Shown: positions 12,001 through 23,600 of the stretch, in pieces
Layout of the letters: every line of letters begins with the position of its first letter
Position numbering within the stretch: position 1 is the stretch's first letter
Source of the DNA: Cymodocea nodosa
Lineage: Eukaryota > Streptophyta > Magnoliopsida > Alismatales > Cymodoceaceae
Length of the DNA stretch: 64,000 nucleotides
Assembly: GCA_036874045.1 (NCBI GenBank)
Contig: CM072335.1
Location: 4,794,001 to 4,858,000 of the forward strand
Reading direction: 5' to 3'
Notes under the pieces: model-generated
Databases searched by the model: none
What the model was told of the DNA's origin: nothing
The model's input: the letters and a program-made list of their open reading frames with translations, nothing else
Program-made: the position numbers and the translations under genes

Positions 12001-15000
12001 TATCTTTAGACCGTTGAGGCAGAACGGATTTCAATTGATCATGTTGCTCACTTGAAACCATCAGATGGAGGGTCAGCTGCTACTCAATGTAAAGTTTCTA
12101 AACATTTTTCCCTTTTTGAGGTGAAATTTCATTTTGTTTACTCATTTCTTCGTTGAAGTGAATTGGCTGTCTTTTCTGCTTGGCGCACAGTGGCTGCACA
12201 TCTTACTGGTATACACAGTGCCATCAAAATGTTGAATAGCAGAATCAGGATTCTCCATCAATATCTTACAGCTGTGCAAAGAGGTAGAAAACTTAGAAAA
12301 TGATCATCTTATGAAGTATTATTTTTCTGCTTGCAAACAGTTCGGTTATTGGCAGTAGCATTTTTTGTTGGGCATGACACTTGTTAGCTTCTGTGTCATT
12401 ATTATCCTCTAATCTATGACAAGATAGACAAAAAATAACTTTAAACAGTAGATTATTTAGGGGGGAAAAGTTTGTTGCCTCAAATGTTTTAAGGGTTTTG
12501 TCAAATGCCTCTTGTAACTCTGGCAATCACTTGTATACACTTGTTTCTGACTTTTTTTCTTGTTACCTTTGTTAAATTCAAAACAATCACTTCTATGCCC
12601 TTGAGCTAATGTGCTGTCAGTACTGTTTGTTTCAGCGGTTAAAAGACCTTAAATTCCAATATTACCCTTGGAAAAAAAATAAAATCCCTTATTTTCCTCT
12701 CCTCCCAAAGTAGCACCCACTCTTCTCTATGCTCTGCAACCACATCCCTGATTCCACCTTGCCCCACAATACCACACCACGGCCCCCAACTCATCTGTTG
12801 TTGCAACTTGTAAGGAGAATGGTTTGCCTAGATAAAACAACATCAATAACAGCAAGTTAATGGATGTAACTGATATGGTCCACTTGATATTGTCAGATGA
12901 CTCCCAACACAACAAAGAAGATTCAGAACTTAAAATCCTATAGCCTCCTAAGTTTGGTGATGTAATATGGATCAATTTTCGCCACCAGTCCATTCCAGAT
13001 TTTCAGCAACATGTCCACCTGCTCTGCTTGCGTGCGTCTAGTAAATGGGCATGTGGATTCATGTGGGGATTGCAACAAGTTGTGATTCAACATTCTTGTC
13101 CTTGTTTCAATCCTCTGAATTTCTAATTCTGCAGCATGGGTTAGACAGTCACAGTGATGCCCACAACAAGTAGAGGGCTTTCTCCAACTGGGTTTGTGTG
13201 TGAATTGTCATGTGCCTTGCTAGTGAGCTCCGTTGTCCTTGTGCTCCGAGGATGACCTTCTAGTTGGCCACTTAGTGTGGAAAATGATGGATCTTTCTTG
13301 GTGAGAAGCTGCTTGTTGCATTTGCTTGAGTGATGGTGAAGGCTCTACCGTCATGACCCCCGTCAAGGCCAATGTTCAAACACAGGAAAATTGAGACGGT
13401 GTTGGTGGTTACAAGGGAAGGAGAATGCATGCAGTTGGGTTAAGGTTGAGAGCAGGTTTGTCATTTCCAAAGTTGGATTTGAGTTAACCAATCTTGAATT
13501 GATAAATCTTGAATGTAAGGTGATGGTAGGAATACAAAAGTAAAGAATTTAAATTTAACAAGGTTATATATATAATAATGACTCCACAGGGGTATACGAG
13601 TGATTGTCAGACTTATCATAGATATTTGGGTAAAAAATCCATGTTTTAAAGATATTTTTGATAGTCCCCTTTGGTTCTAATAATTTTTTTATTACCTATA
13701 ACAGTTCTTGGCTTTGTAAGCAGGTGACGTGCCTGTTGACAATTCACTGCTTAGGCAGGTTTCAAGCCTTTTAAGAAGATTGCCAGCCCTTGAGTCAGAG
13801 AAATTTCAAGATGATTTTCTGACGGTGAGCCATTGATCTCTGCAGTGGTTGTCTCTTCTGTTGCTGCTTCTAATGTAATTTTGGTCTTTATGATAACATG
13901 GATGCATTTCCATTCTGCGACCAAGTTAACTTTAAGGACATATGGGCATATGGCTGCATACTTCTAGTCAACTTGCATGCTTTTACTTTTGGTGATAACA
14001 AGTTATCTTCACTCTCTTGTGCAGGAATTCAATGATACGCTCCTAATCACTTATCTAGCGATGTTTACAAACTGTGCAAGGTATGTGCATGTTTTTAGTA
14101 TATATTGTTTTAAAAATGATTCCGTTCACGTTAGAAGACTACATGTGTACGATATATCATGTCTGTCAATAGAAAAGAAATATTTTTTTTTGAGAATATG
14201 GTAAAGGAAGACATTTGCGATCATTAATTCCTTGCCTTATAGCAATCCTATATGGATACCAAAATGTTTGAAAATAATAGAATTGCATTACACCCTAGGC
14301 CCATCCCTGGCCCAATCCTTATTTACAGCTTGTTGGGAAGCATAAATAGCAATTTAGGGATGGAAATCAACCATTTATCGTAAAATATGAACTGTACTGA
14401 GTCATGAGTGCTTTGTGGTATGATACAAGTCTCCCTCTGCTTTCTCTAACCACTATGCTGTCTCATGCAAGTGACAAGTTGAAGCGAACTAAGCTGAGGG
14501 CTGAACTTTCTAGTCCATTACTTTAAAATTGAGAGCAATCTTTTTGCTTCGTAAATGCCATTTTCCCTGCTTAGGATTGCACCTTGATATTTTAGGGGAT
14601 TGTACCCTAAATCGGCGTTGATATATTTCCATTTTTAGTGTTGTCTCGTTACCATCTATTGATATAGGCCTGGTTCCAAATCGATAGTTGATATAGCATC
14701 GTCCTCGTTCAATCCTTAGCTCACCCCAGTTCTAATTTGTAAGTGGCTGGGCTGGACTATCAATGTGGTAGAATGATGTTTTAACCTTTTCTGCTGATTT
14801 CTTTTCGTCGGCTGCATCCCAAGTTTTGGAAGTAGTCACGATATGTGTGGACCATATGGTGTACATGGGCCTCCTAGAAGAAGAGAGTATAGGTGAAATT
14901 CTGTATTCACCAATGTTTTGAAAATTGAAGTTATCTTGCACAATCAGTTCTTTGTTAGATAACGTTTATGTGGCTTGTGCTTCTGAAACTTCTGCTTGGC

Positions 15001-15221
15001 ATGTCGAAGATATAAAAAGCATGATCATAAGGAACTTTAATACGTGACAGACAAAAATAGTATGTTTTATGAACTTCATGCCAAGTGGAGAATTGCATTT
15101 CTGAATGGTGTACTGACTACCGAGTTTGTCTTTTTTCAGTACTATGAATGATCTTGTGGATAAATTCAGCACAGCTTACGACAGACAGAGCAGGAGAGGA
15201 GGCCGTACTGCTTTCCTATAA
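6028..15221 (+). CDS. CSN6: COP9 signalosome subunit 6 (MPN-domain protein)
   Basis: Non-catalytic MPN subunit of the COP9 signalosome, which removes NEDD8 from cullins in the nucleus. Nine exons join in frame with GT-AG borders: 6028-6364, 6454-6542, 7901-7994, 11877-11938, 12010-12088, 12191-12283, 13724-13824, 14025-14080, 15140-15221; 330 residues, normal for plants. Family blocks in order: LTFKFHPLVIVNISDHHTR, FGCVIGVQRGRTVEIFNSFD, FPDFYILGWYATGSDAEESD, DINESPVYVLLNP, ISVDHVAHLKPSDGG, LTGIHSAIKMLNSRI, LLITYLAMFTNC and a basic C-terminal GGRTAFL. The JAMM zinc ligands of CSN5 are absent, as expected for CSN6. The N-terminus is serine-rich with a P/S/T-rich loop (about residues 32-70). The gene is stretched to 9.2 kb by repeat-filled introns 3 and 6. 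Confidence 0.96.
8411..8460. repeat. CA-rich microsatellite in CSN6 intron 3
   Basis: Interrupted (CA)n run mixed with CATGCA units, directly before the foldback at 8470. Confidence 0.8.
8470..8569. mobile_element. 100-bp foldback (MITE-like) in CSN6 intron 3
   Basis: The ends are inverted copies: TGTGGTTAACTGCAC on the left and GTGCGGTTAACCACA on the right. A second inner pair is ACCCTTCACAATGAGAGGG and CCCTCTCAAGTGAGAGGGT. Almost the whole length folds into one imperfect hairpin around GGGGCCCC. No target duplication was established, so a MITE or a small-RNA-type foldback are both possible. Confidence 0.55.
8926..9240 (-). mobile_element. TRIM (terminal-repeat retrotransposon in miniature), structurally whole
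   Basis: Two direct terminal repeats of about 115 bp, 8926-9040 and 9127-9240, each begin TG and end CA. Between them lie only 86 bp. A sequence resembling the initiator-tRNA-Met primer-binding site lies on the minus strand, directly abutting the right-hand repeat (9117-9126), so the element is oriented on the minus strand. A perfect 5-bp target duplication AGATA flanks it (8921-8925 and 9241-9245). There is no coding capacity, as usual for TRIMs. The two repeats have clearly diverged, so this is an old insertion. It lies in CSN6 intron 3. Confidence 0.85.
9290..10250 (-). mobile_element. Broken Copia reverse-transcriptase fragment, internally duplicated
   Basis: Minus-strand translation gives Ty1/copia reverse-transcriptase wording: a PVARLHSI..NMKNVF block, LQEQVLMKQ, a YVDDI-type catalytic block reading VVYIDDILV, and a LKKAI..LKQS block. 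A segment of about 370 bp is present twice in tandem (9357-9724 and 9725 to about 10085), so the YIDD-bearing region occurs twice. No LTRs or other pol domains are attached. It is an old, truncated fossil with several breaks, in CSN6 intron 3. Confidence 0.85.
12460..13672. mobile_element. Mutator-like non-autonomous element in CSN6 intron 6 (putative)
   Basis: Imperfect terminal inverted repeats of about 75 bp bound a 1.2-kb segment. The left arm starts GGGGGGAAAAG and contains CTGGCAATCACTTGTATAC; the right arm read in reverse starts GGGGACTATCAAAAATATC and contains CTGACAATCACTCGTATAC. The interior (about 12700-13450) is richer in GC than the surrounding intron and encodes no transposase. 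Long TIRs with a GGGG end suggest a MULE. A 9-bp target duplication could not be fixed by eye. Confidence 0.55.
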
Positions 15222-15274
15222 TCATTCGATGTGTGTGGTGAAAGACTCCTGCAAATCTTCTTGTAGGTGTAGAG

Positions 15275-15277
<3 letters not shown>

Positions 15278-15309
<32 letters not shown>
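15278..15309. repeat. Poly-T run in CSN6 3' flank
   Basis: About 30 consecutive T residues, 57 bp after the CSN6 stop codon. Confidence 0.9.
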
Positions 15310-15576
15310 CCGTAAATGGTGCCTGGAGGACGATGAAAAATTGGAAGGTCTCACGCGCCTTAAATGTTATGCCTTGTTTTGATTGATTGGTTTTCGATTT
15401 TTACTATTTCATTTGTGGTGCTTAGATACATAATGGTGGGCGGTTAGCAAAAGATACAGTACTTATCAATGATTTCTTCATTTCTTGCCATATTCTGTGC
15501 TTTAACAATGAATTCATCTATGGAAAAGCAACAGGGCAAGAATTTGGTGCTTTCTCTAGCGAGCGGGAGATGACTT

Positions 15577-15745
15577 CCCTTGCAAGGATCATAAAGAATA
15601 AAGTTTTGGGTTCACGTCAAAAAAAAATACTACCATAATGAAAATTGAATTCTCTTGTTCCCCTTGCAAGGATCATAAAGAATAAAGTTTTGGGTTCACG
15701 TCCAATAAAAACACTACCATAATGAAAATTGAACTCTTGTTCTGT
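15577..15745. repeat. 84-bp direct tandem duplication
   Basis: Two adjacent copies start CCCTTGCAAGGATCATAAAG at 15577 and 15661. Each continues through TTTTGGGTTCACGTC and ACTACCATAATGAAAATTGAA with few differences. It lies 3' of CSN6, with no coding role seen. Confidence 0.85.
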
Positions 15746-17335
15746 GATGCTTGTAGGTTCAGTTACCGTGCTAGAACAAAGAACGATGCCACGCGCGTTT
15801 TTCATGTTTGTATTATATTGTATCAAATTGTGTCAATAATTATATATACATAAATATATCATAAATATGTTGGTGTTGTACATAGGTTAAGTCGGATCGT
15901 ATCGAAGATAAAATCAAATCTTAACCTATATCATTTGCGTTAGATAATATTAAGCTTTTCTTTTTATTGTGGGCCGTAGCCTTTGCAAAGCCTCCGGAGG
16001 TTGTGAGATTTAATCGCAATCATGATGAGTGGTGGTCTAGAAAATTTTGAACTTACGTATCAATTCAGGCCTATTTCAAATTTGGCTTGAATTGGTTTTC
16101 AGATATTTGTATGTACCCGGCAGAAATTAAAGATCGTTATACTTTTGATATAACATTAATATATAATAATCAATATACCATGATTTAATAAAAAATCTAA
16201 AAATAACAAATTGACAATGAATACAATCTTGTTTGTTCATAACAACAGAAGTATCCATCCGATATGATAATATGGGGTCTTATCACAAGCAAATTCCATA
16301 TGTTAATGTTCTTTGTAGTTCAATTGTAAAATGAATATTTTTTAAGCAAAAAAGTAACACAATTGTGGTAAAAAAAAATTTAGGATAATGAGCGAGTTCT
16401 TTTACAAGTACAATAGGAAATAATTCACTAAGGAACATTTCTGATGGTGCCAACCTTTCTAATAATATTTTATTTTAAAAATTAAAAATAATTATATAAT
16501 AAGTTAATTTATGCTATGATCTTCTATACATTAAAGTGTCATATTTTTACTTAAAATTTAATGGTTAAAATATAAAAGAAAAGTGTTGAAGCTTGAGATC
16601 TTTAGATTAAGGTCTTATTTAATTTAAGTAAAATTTTTATCATGTATTTATAATCATCTAATTATAAAATCTATATGGTTACTTTCACCCTTCTATGTAT
16701 TTATACAAATAGAATTACCACCTCATATGGGATATGATTATAGTCGATTCTTATAAAGAAACATGAAATGGTTCGTTATTGTCAAATAAAGTTATAAAGG
16801 ACCTTTTCTGTAAATCACACCAGTTATAACAGTCATTTAATTTTTATATCGAGTATGCCACATAGACAAGTTGTCAAAGTCAAAAATCTTAGTAAAATAA
16901 TAATAAAACATGAAACATTGTTATTTTTAGTGATCAACAATATTAGCACACTGCCTGCAGAAAACAATATTAATCTACTAGTTTCTTTTGAATATGCCAC
17001 ATCCGACTGTTTCTCTGTAATTCTAACTGAAGATGTTTAATATAAATACTGCCCAACTCTTCTCATCCTCCCAATGCCTGCTGTTGAATGATGTGACCTC
17101 ATCATTTCTCCTTCAATTGCTAGCTCTGGAGTTGAGTGATGCTTCTTCTATCATGGACTAGATTTTTACATCATGGTAATCCATCGAGACTGAAAACACA
17201 TCAAGACTTCTGTCAAGGTCAACTACAGCAATAACCAGAAACACCGCAGAGATGAGATATATATCAGTAGATCTTTGTCAAGTGCAAACAAACAAGGCAG
17301 TGGCATGTCAATAATCTAGTCCATGATGGATTCTC
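15746..17335. other. AT-rich spacer between CSN6 and the F-box gene
   Basis: No gene, RNA or repeat could be supported. It lies between the 3' ends of two convergent genes; about 17040-17335 is probably the F-box gene 3' UTR. Confidence 0.5.
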
Positions 17336-20300
17336 CTATGCAGGGAACTGATGAAACCACCAGCCGTCCCTGCAACCCATCTCACAGCCATTGATGCATA
17401 CAAACAAACATGCTCTGCTGGCAAGCTCAAGGGGCTGCGTCGCACATCTATATCCAAAGCATGTCTCACGGACGCCTAGCCAACGCAAGCTTCGAAAGGA
17501 AGTCCCCAACAACAGTAGGTATGACTGATGGGACAATCCAGTGCAATGGTAAAGATCAAGCTTTCGAAGTGGATGCCGTCTCCCCTTGATGTCATTTGCC
17601 GAACCCAGGGCAGTTATGGAGGCATCAGTGACGTGGAAACAGCCCCGGAGGCAAAGCTCGCTGAGAGATTTACAGACATTTGCTATAGTATAGATAGACC
17701 CATCTGTTATTCCACCCATGTTACCTAAATCAAGGGAAGAAAGTGTTCCACTTAGAATCCCATGCTCAGGCAGGAGTGCTGAAATTCCGAGGTCACTAAC
17801 TCCGTTGCATCCTCTGATGCTAAGGGAAATGACTGATGATTTGCAGCTCCCAAGAGTAAACAGTCCGATATCGGTTATGTTAGTATTGCCAAGGTCCAAT
17901 TTGGTTAAATTACAGAGTTCCGCAATTGAGATTAGCCCTTCATCTCCAATGCATTTGCAGCCTGAAAAGTCCAACACCTCCAGATTCTTAAAGAAACAAA
18001 GGTTCTTAGCGGTAAAACAAGTCAAGAGGCTGCATGATATCAGTTTCAGATCAATAAGTGAACATAGAGCATCAGAGATGCCATAGAAGGACAAGTCTGT
18101 CAGTGCAGATGCATCAACAATTTCAAGCCTTTGCAATTTCCTGCAGGAATGCAGAATCGATCTATAGCCAGCATCTGTCACTCTTGCAAATCCAGAAAAC
18201 CTGATGAACTCCAAATTTATACAATTTTCGGCAAGGAACATAATTCCCAAGTCATTGACCTGTTCAAATTTTAAGTATTTGCGAGTGAGAGAAAGGCTAA
18301 GCAATTGGGTGAAAGAGCCTAATAGCTGAAGTCCGTCATTGGTTAAGTCATGATGCCTTTGTCGTTTCTCCGTGTGTGAGTCTTCAAGGCATAGTTCAAT
18401 CAGATGATGGAGACTGCTAACAATGACAGACAGCAAGTCATCCGTTATGTAGTCCAATACAAGAGATAAGGATTGCAGTTGGAAGCTCAATGGCCTTGGA
18501 TAGTTTGGAATGCTAGAAGTGGTAGCCAACAATGCATTTCTGCTGCACCCTCCATTTAGTAAACATTTCTTAATTTCTTGTTCAGATGCTGGCTGCAACA
18601 GTAGAACTTTCAAAGTCTTTGGAAGATCAATGTTCCAAATATTTTCTACAAAATGACCAAAATATGGAATTTTTATCCATAGAGTCTGCACAAGGGGAGA
18701 CATGTAAAATTGCTCACATCGGTAATATCACACTATTCAGAATATGCAAAAAGAAGCAATAAGAATTATCACTATCCTGCACTCTGCATGGAACAGACAT
18801 TCAGTGTAAGTACATGACATCTAAAATGGAGAAAGAATCGAGGAACCACCTCCAAGTGCAAGCATGCCTTAAGTAATACTGTGGTTATGTTTCTTTTCCA
18901 GTCCTGAGATGATCCTAGATCAGGGATGCAGATTACTTCCATCATGAAGATTCTGAAAGAGAAAAAACAACCCCCTGTTACAAATTGCTTCCTAGGGACA
19001 TATGCAACTGGGATGGACTTACGATATTCAGAAACAACAACAAAATGAACAAATCGGTAATGATTAGACAAATGAATTCAAGATTCCCCAAATGAATACA
19101 AATAGCCCAATCTTGCAACTATAAAGATTGGAAGCTTGACAAGAGAAAAAACATTGTTACTAACTTAACTGTCAAGGGAACATGTAGTAACCATGAAAAG
19201 TATAACTTGTGTCAATTTTTTGTTAAAAACCTGAAATCTTCCATCAAGTAACTACCGATGAGCATAAATCTCAAAGCCTTTATGTCTAAAATATTATTTA
19301 ACATGAAGAAATACCTTGACACGAATATTGGAAAAGGTGAACAATAATCAACTCCAAACTATGAATTAAAGGTTTTCAATTCGCATAGCCATCTTAAATG
19401 GGTAGATATAATCTTGAAGCATACCGAGCAAGTTTGCATGATCAGTTGGTTGGTCACAATTGAATTTGGTAGAATCCCCACGACACAGATACAAATATAA
19501 AATCTCAATTTTGTTCCAAACCTTAAATTGGGGCATGCTTCTCCGATTTCTGTTAAAACTGATGTTGATAAGAGCTGACAATTGAGTAATACAAGTTCGT
19601 GGAGATTATTCTTGGCAAAAATCTTAGCTGAAGAGTCATAAAGATGGCGACAGTCAAGGGTAAGACTCCTAAGGACGTTGTTATCCCCAAGAACCCTTTG
19701 CAAGGTATGGGCGTCAAATGTGAGGCCCTGAAAATTAATCCACAAACTACACGTCAAGGTAGGGAACATGTGTCTATCCACAGTATAACAAAATATTACA
19801 GCCATCAAGAATGACATGTATGCAGGACAACATAACCAATTCAATCAACGACGATGGATTTCAAATAGGGCATGGAATGTAGTAACTAGTAAGAACCCTC
19901 ATAGAGTTTTAGAACAATCGATGTTAACAATGGTCTCTCTGAAGGCATCTTACGCAATCGGAACCCAACCAATACGCATCAACAAGCACTGTTAATCCCA
20001 AATGAAAGGAATAGTTTTCTTTCATGGAACAGTTCACTTTGTCCGGAAACAAGGATTCACTTCTACATGCTTACATATTCTACGACAAGCAGTTATCAGT
20101 AGCAACGCACAACACATAATCACAACGTCCAACGAATTTCCCCAACGCAACGCAAATGTAAACAAAGAAATCCAATGTAAAAACAGCAACTAAAACACCG
20201 ATCAAGTTTCCCTCTTCATCCAGAAACGAAAGAAGCATCACAAGATAACGAGTACCCATCCGAAAAAAGAGAAATTGTTCCTAAAATAGGACATGATTAG

Positions 20301-20529
20301 ATTACCCACAACGAGAAAACGGACCAAAGGAGCTTACCGAGAGGTCGAGGGTGGCGATGGAGGACAACGCTTGCGAGACCAAATTGTTGAAGATTCTGCA
20401 AACGGGGGCTGCAGAACAGAGAGACTCGAAGTCGAGTCTCGTCAGTATCTCCACCAACAGGCTGTGGGGAAGCCTTTCTATTGGCAGCCCTCCGCCGCCG
20501 TCGCTGGCAGCGGAGGTCGTCGTGGTCAT
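17336..20529 (-). CDS. FBL10: F-box/LRR-repeat protein, FBL10-like
   Basis: Substrate receptor of an SCF ubiquitin ligase: the F-box binds SKP1/ASK and the LRRs bind the target. Four minus-strand exons join in frame: 20529-20338, 19727-19522, 18952-18850, 18685-17336; about 616 residues. The F-box is at residues 15-50 (LPIERLPHSLLVEILTRLDFESLCSAAPVC). LRRs follow through the rest, for example NLEFIRFSGFARVTDAGY, LEVLDFSGCKCIGDEGL, LTKLDLGNTNITDIGL and LSELCLRGCFHVTDASI. Exon 3 (NLRIFMMEVICIPDLGS...LEACLHLE region) is small and was placed by phase and splice sites. The C-terminus is NGCEMGCRDGWWFHQFPA. The start is the first ATG before the F-box, with a GTAAGC donor ending exon 1. The FBL10 assignment rests on family resemblance; substrate unknown. 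Confidence 0.88.
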
Positions 20530-20568
20530 TTTCTATGCCTCCTCAACTCTTCAAGCTTGAAATCCCAC

Positions 20569-20593
20569 CTCTCTCTCTCTCTCTCTCTAGATA

Positions 20594-20624
<31 letters not shown>

Positions 20625-20640
20625 AGATGTATGTATATAT
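20569..20640. repeat. (CT)n(AT)n(GATA)n microsatellite at the F-box gene 5' end
   Basis: A compound repeat: about 10 CT units, then AT units, then ATAGAT units. Read on the F-box gene strand it gives a TA-rich tract followed by GAGAGA 40 bp before the ATG, so it lies in the core promoter or 5' UTR. GA repeats in plant leaders can be bound by BASIC PENTACYSTEINE proteins (family knowledge). Confidence 0.85.
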
Positions 20641-23600
20641 ATAAAGTGATATCAACGAGGAAGGCTGCTTCTCAGCTGCCCAAACTAGTGAGCGTTTGCC
20701 GATTTGCCTGCTGTTCGACAATTGACTTCTGGCTAGCACCAAATGATCACGGGGGAATCTTGCCATAAACAATTGACTTCTGTTTTGTATTACTTTCTGG
20801 AAGAAAATGATTTTTTCATTGAAAAACAACCGATGCATCTGAAGTAAATCTTAGCCATCACAAAAAACTTTTACCGTGTTATTAACATAGATAGATTTGA
20901 ACATTCAATCTTACTCATACGATTGAATTTCTTTTCTCAATATATAAAAAAAAAAAAATCAATCTTTGACATTTAAATCTCTTGATTTCAAAAGATTTTA
21001 CGTTCAACGTGTGTGTGTGTGTGTTTTTTTTTAATTTTTTTTTTTTACAAAAATGTTGGATAAACTGAACAGATCGTAACACAATTCACACGTTGTTGTT
21101 GTAGGAGGGACGGAATATTATTCACATATTACCACTTTTCGATGATTTCAAACATCAGATTATTATATTTGTTAAATTAGTAGATTTTGATTTATAAGAT
21201 ATGGTCATCAAACCTCCATCTAAATAATCATCTGTACAAGGATTGGAATGATTGTTAAAACAAATGGCTTGATTGAGTGATAAAGAATAGAGTACTTTTT
21301 TAGTTTCTGCATTCGGTGTTGATCAGCACAATAAAATTTTCACATACACCACTTATATCATACATAATATACTTCAGAAATCACTCATAAAGTTGCCAAC
21401 CAAGTTAAACAAAGTCAAAATTGATATGTCAGTATGGAGATATAAATGAATTCCATAAAACCAATTTGTAAGTTTTTGGATATAACAAATACTTTGAAAT
21501 TCCTTAAAAAAGTTTTTTTTTCTCTCGATAAGAATTAATGAGAAAGATATTTAGATCTCTCACTTTGAGATGAAAGAAAAAAAGATCACACCACTAATTG
21601 AAAAAACCAAAAACTTTTAAAATACTCTTGGGCGGAAATCAATTGGAAATCTCCTCGTTGTTCGTGAAGTGTAAATGAAAGTGAAAAGAAGAAAATTTAA
21701 ATAAATATCTCTCAAGGTCATAAGAAGAATCTGGAGATAACGAAGACATAACTTTATTAACTAGAAATTTTAGAAGATTCTGGAAAAAGGGAAAGAGGAT
21801 AAAGAAAAAGTTCCGTCAAGAGAAAAGTCAAAGGAAGAAAAGCCAATGTATTGGAATAACCAAAGCTGTTTCAAGAGAAAGATGACAATTGATGCACCTT
21901 GTGTTCTTTGTAGGCGACACCCATCTATCTATGCATCTCATGGTTGATTGAATTGGCCAATACCCCAAGAGACATGGAGAATATCCAAGCTTGGAAAAGG
22001 CTCTAGAATAGTAATATATATATATATATATATATCCATGTGTGCGCGCGTGTTCTCCACAAGATGAAGGCCTGCAGGAAACAATAGGCCCAATCCATCA
22101 TTGATCTTTACTGGGCCTACTGTTTCTTACGGGCCCAATCCATAGCCTTAGCTTTCTGAGCTTGCCGAGAGAACGTCGTCTTCAACATCTAAACCTTATT
22201 AAGCACAAAGATAATAATAATAATAATAATAATAATAATCCTCATGCAACGCCCAACGAAATTATTATTCCAAAGCGCAAGTTCATTAAACTTTTTGTGG
22301 ATCGTCGATCGTGTGAAGACAAACGGCGCACGGCACCGGCTCTTGCCTTCTGCAGCAATAAATCATGCACCGGCGTTGATTGATGTGTACTGCCGTTGCA
22401 CGTCCTCCTCACACCTTTCTTTTCTTGAGATTATTCTAGTTTTAATAAAAAAATAAAAAATTTTAAGAAACTACTGTAATTCGTGGCAAAACAGAGAGCC
22501 GACATTTTCCAATCACAGACCTCGAATTTCCCTACTTCCGTATATGCACGTGCGATTAATTGAACTGGGCATTCCGAGAGATTAGAATAATCGACTGCTT
22601 TCAAATAAATCATCGATATATAGTATTTATTATTATTTATAAAAGAGGCGGATAAAATATATTAAAAGACCGTCCTTACGAATGACTTTTCCGATTTGTA
22701 GCTGTGCTAAGATGGGTGTTCAAATTAAGATAAGCTAATCACAGTAATGAAAATAAACTAGTAGTAATGTTCTTTACGAAAAGTAAGCTAGTCACTGCTC
22801 TCTAAATGTTATTTATTTATATGAATTATAAAAAAATTCTATTTTTCATTTTCGCAGTAGTGGACCACCAGCGAGCCACGTCACGGTTCTTGCCTGGACG
22901 CCGCGTGTCATCATCATCTGGTCTTTGTGGTCCTCTCCCTTCTTCCGCTCTTCTCGCCAACGGCTAGCTACCGTCGCGAGCGTGCATTTGTGGGGCCCAT
23001 CTCACGTTGTGGGTCCCGCAGGCTCAGTCACCGCTACCAGGGCGAAAATAATAAAAAAGAAGAAGAAGAAAATTTTCGTTTTTCGGAGGTCGATCCCGCA
23101 AAAGTTGGATATTTGCCCGTGCGTCCTTCGAGACGTTCACCACCCCTTCCGGCTTCCGCACATGGGATGTTGGTAGTCCGCCTGTGGTATGACGTGTGAT
23201 CGAAACCTTCCGTCTGAAAAATTTTTGAAATATTTCTTTTACGTGGACCATGTCGAAAGATGTAAAGAGACCGTCAAGTCGCGATCAATGGTTCGAGTCT
23301 CGTCGGTGTTTATCATGTTTTTGTTAATTTAAATTACGTAATAAAATCAATACAAAATTTTAAATCTAATATATTTTAATTTTAAAACTAATATATTAAA
23401 ATCAGTACGAATAAAAGTTTTGTACGTTTCATTAACGTAAACGGTACACTGACATTTCGATTTAAAGATTTTCCTTCTTTTTTTTTCGAGGGGCCTTTGG
23501 ATTTGACGTTGGTCATTTAGATTTTCAAAGTTTTGCTTATTTTTCAATTTGACTACTGCTAGAATTACAACTTACGGGTGCGAGTCATCATCTATCCAAG

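Noticed and set aside
15617-15826. 69-codon minus-strand frame with repeated EFNFHYGS words
   Set aside because: The repetition is explained by the 84-bp tandem duplication, not by a repeat protein.
23225-23305. tRNA-like GGTTCGAGTC word
   Set aside because: The bases around the T-loop-like word do not form a T-stem and no acceptor or anticodon arms can be drawn.
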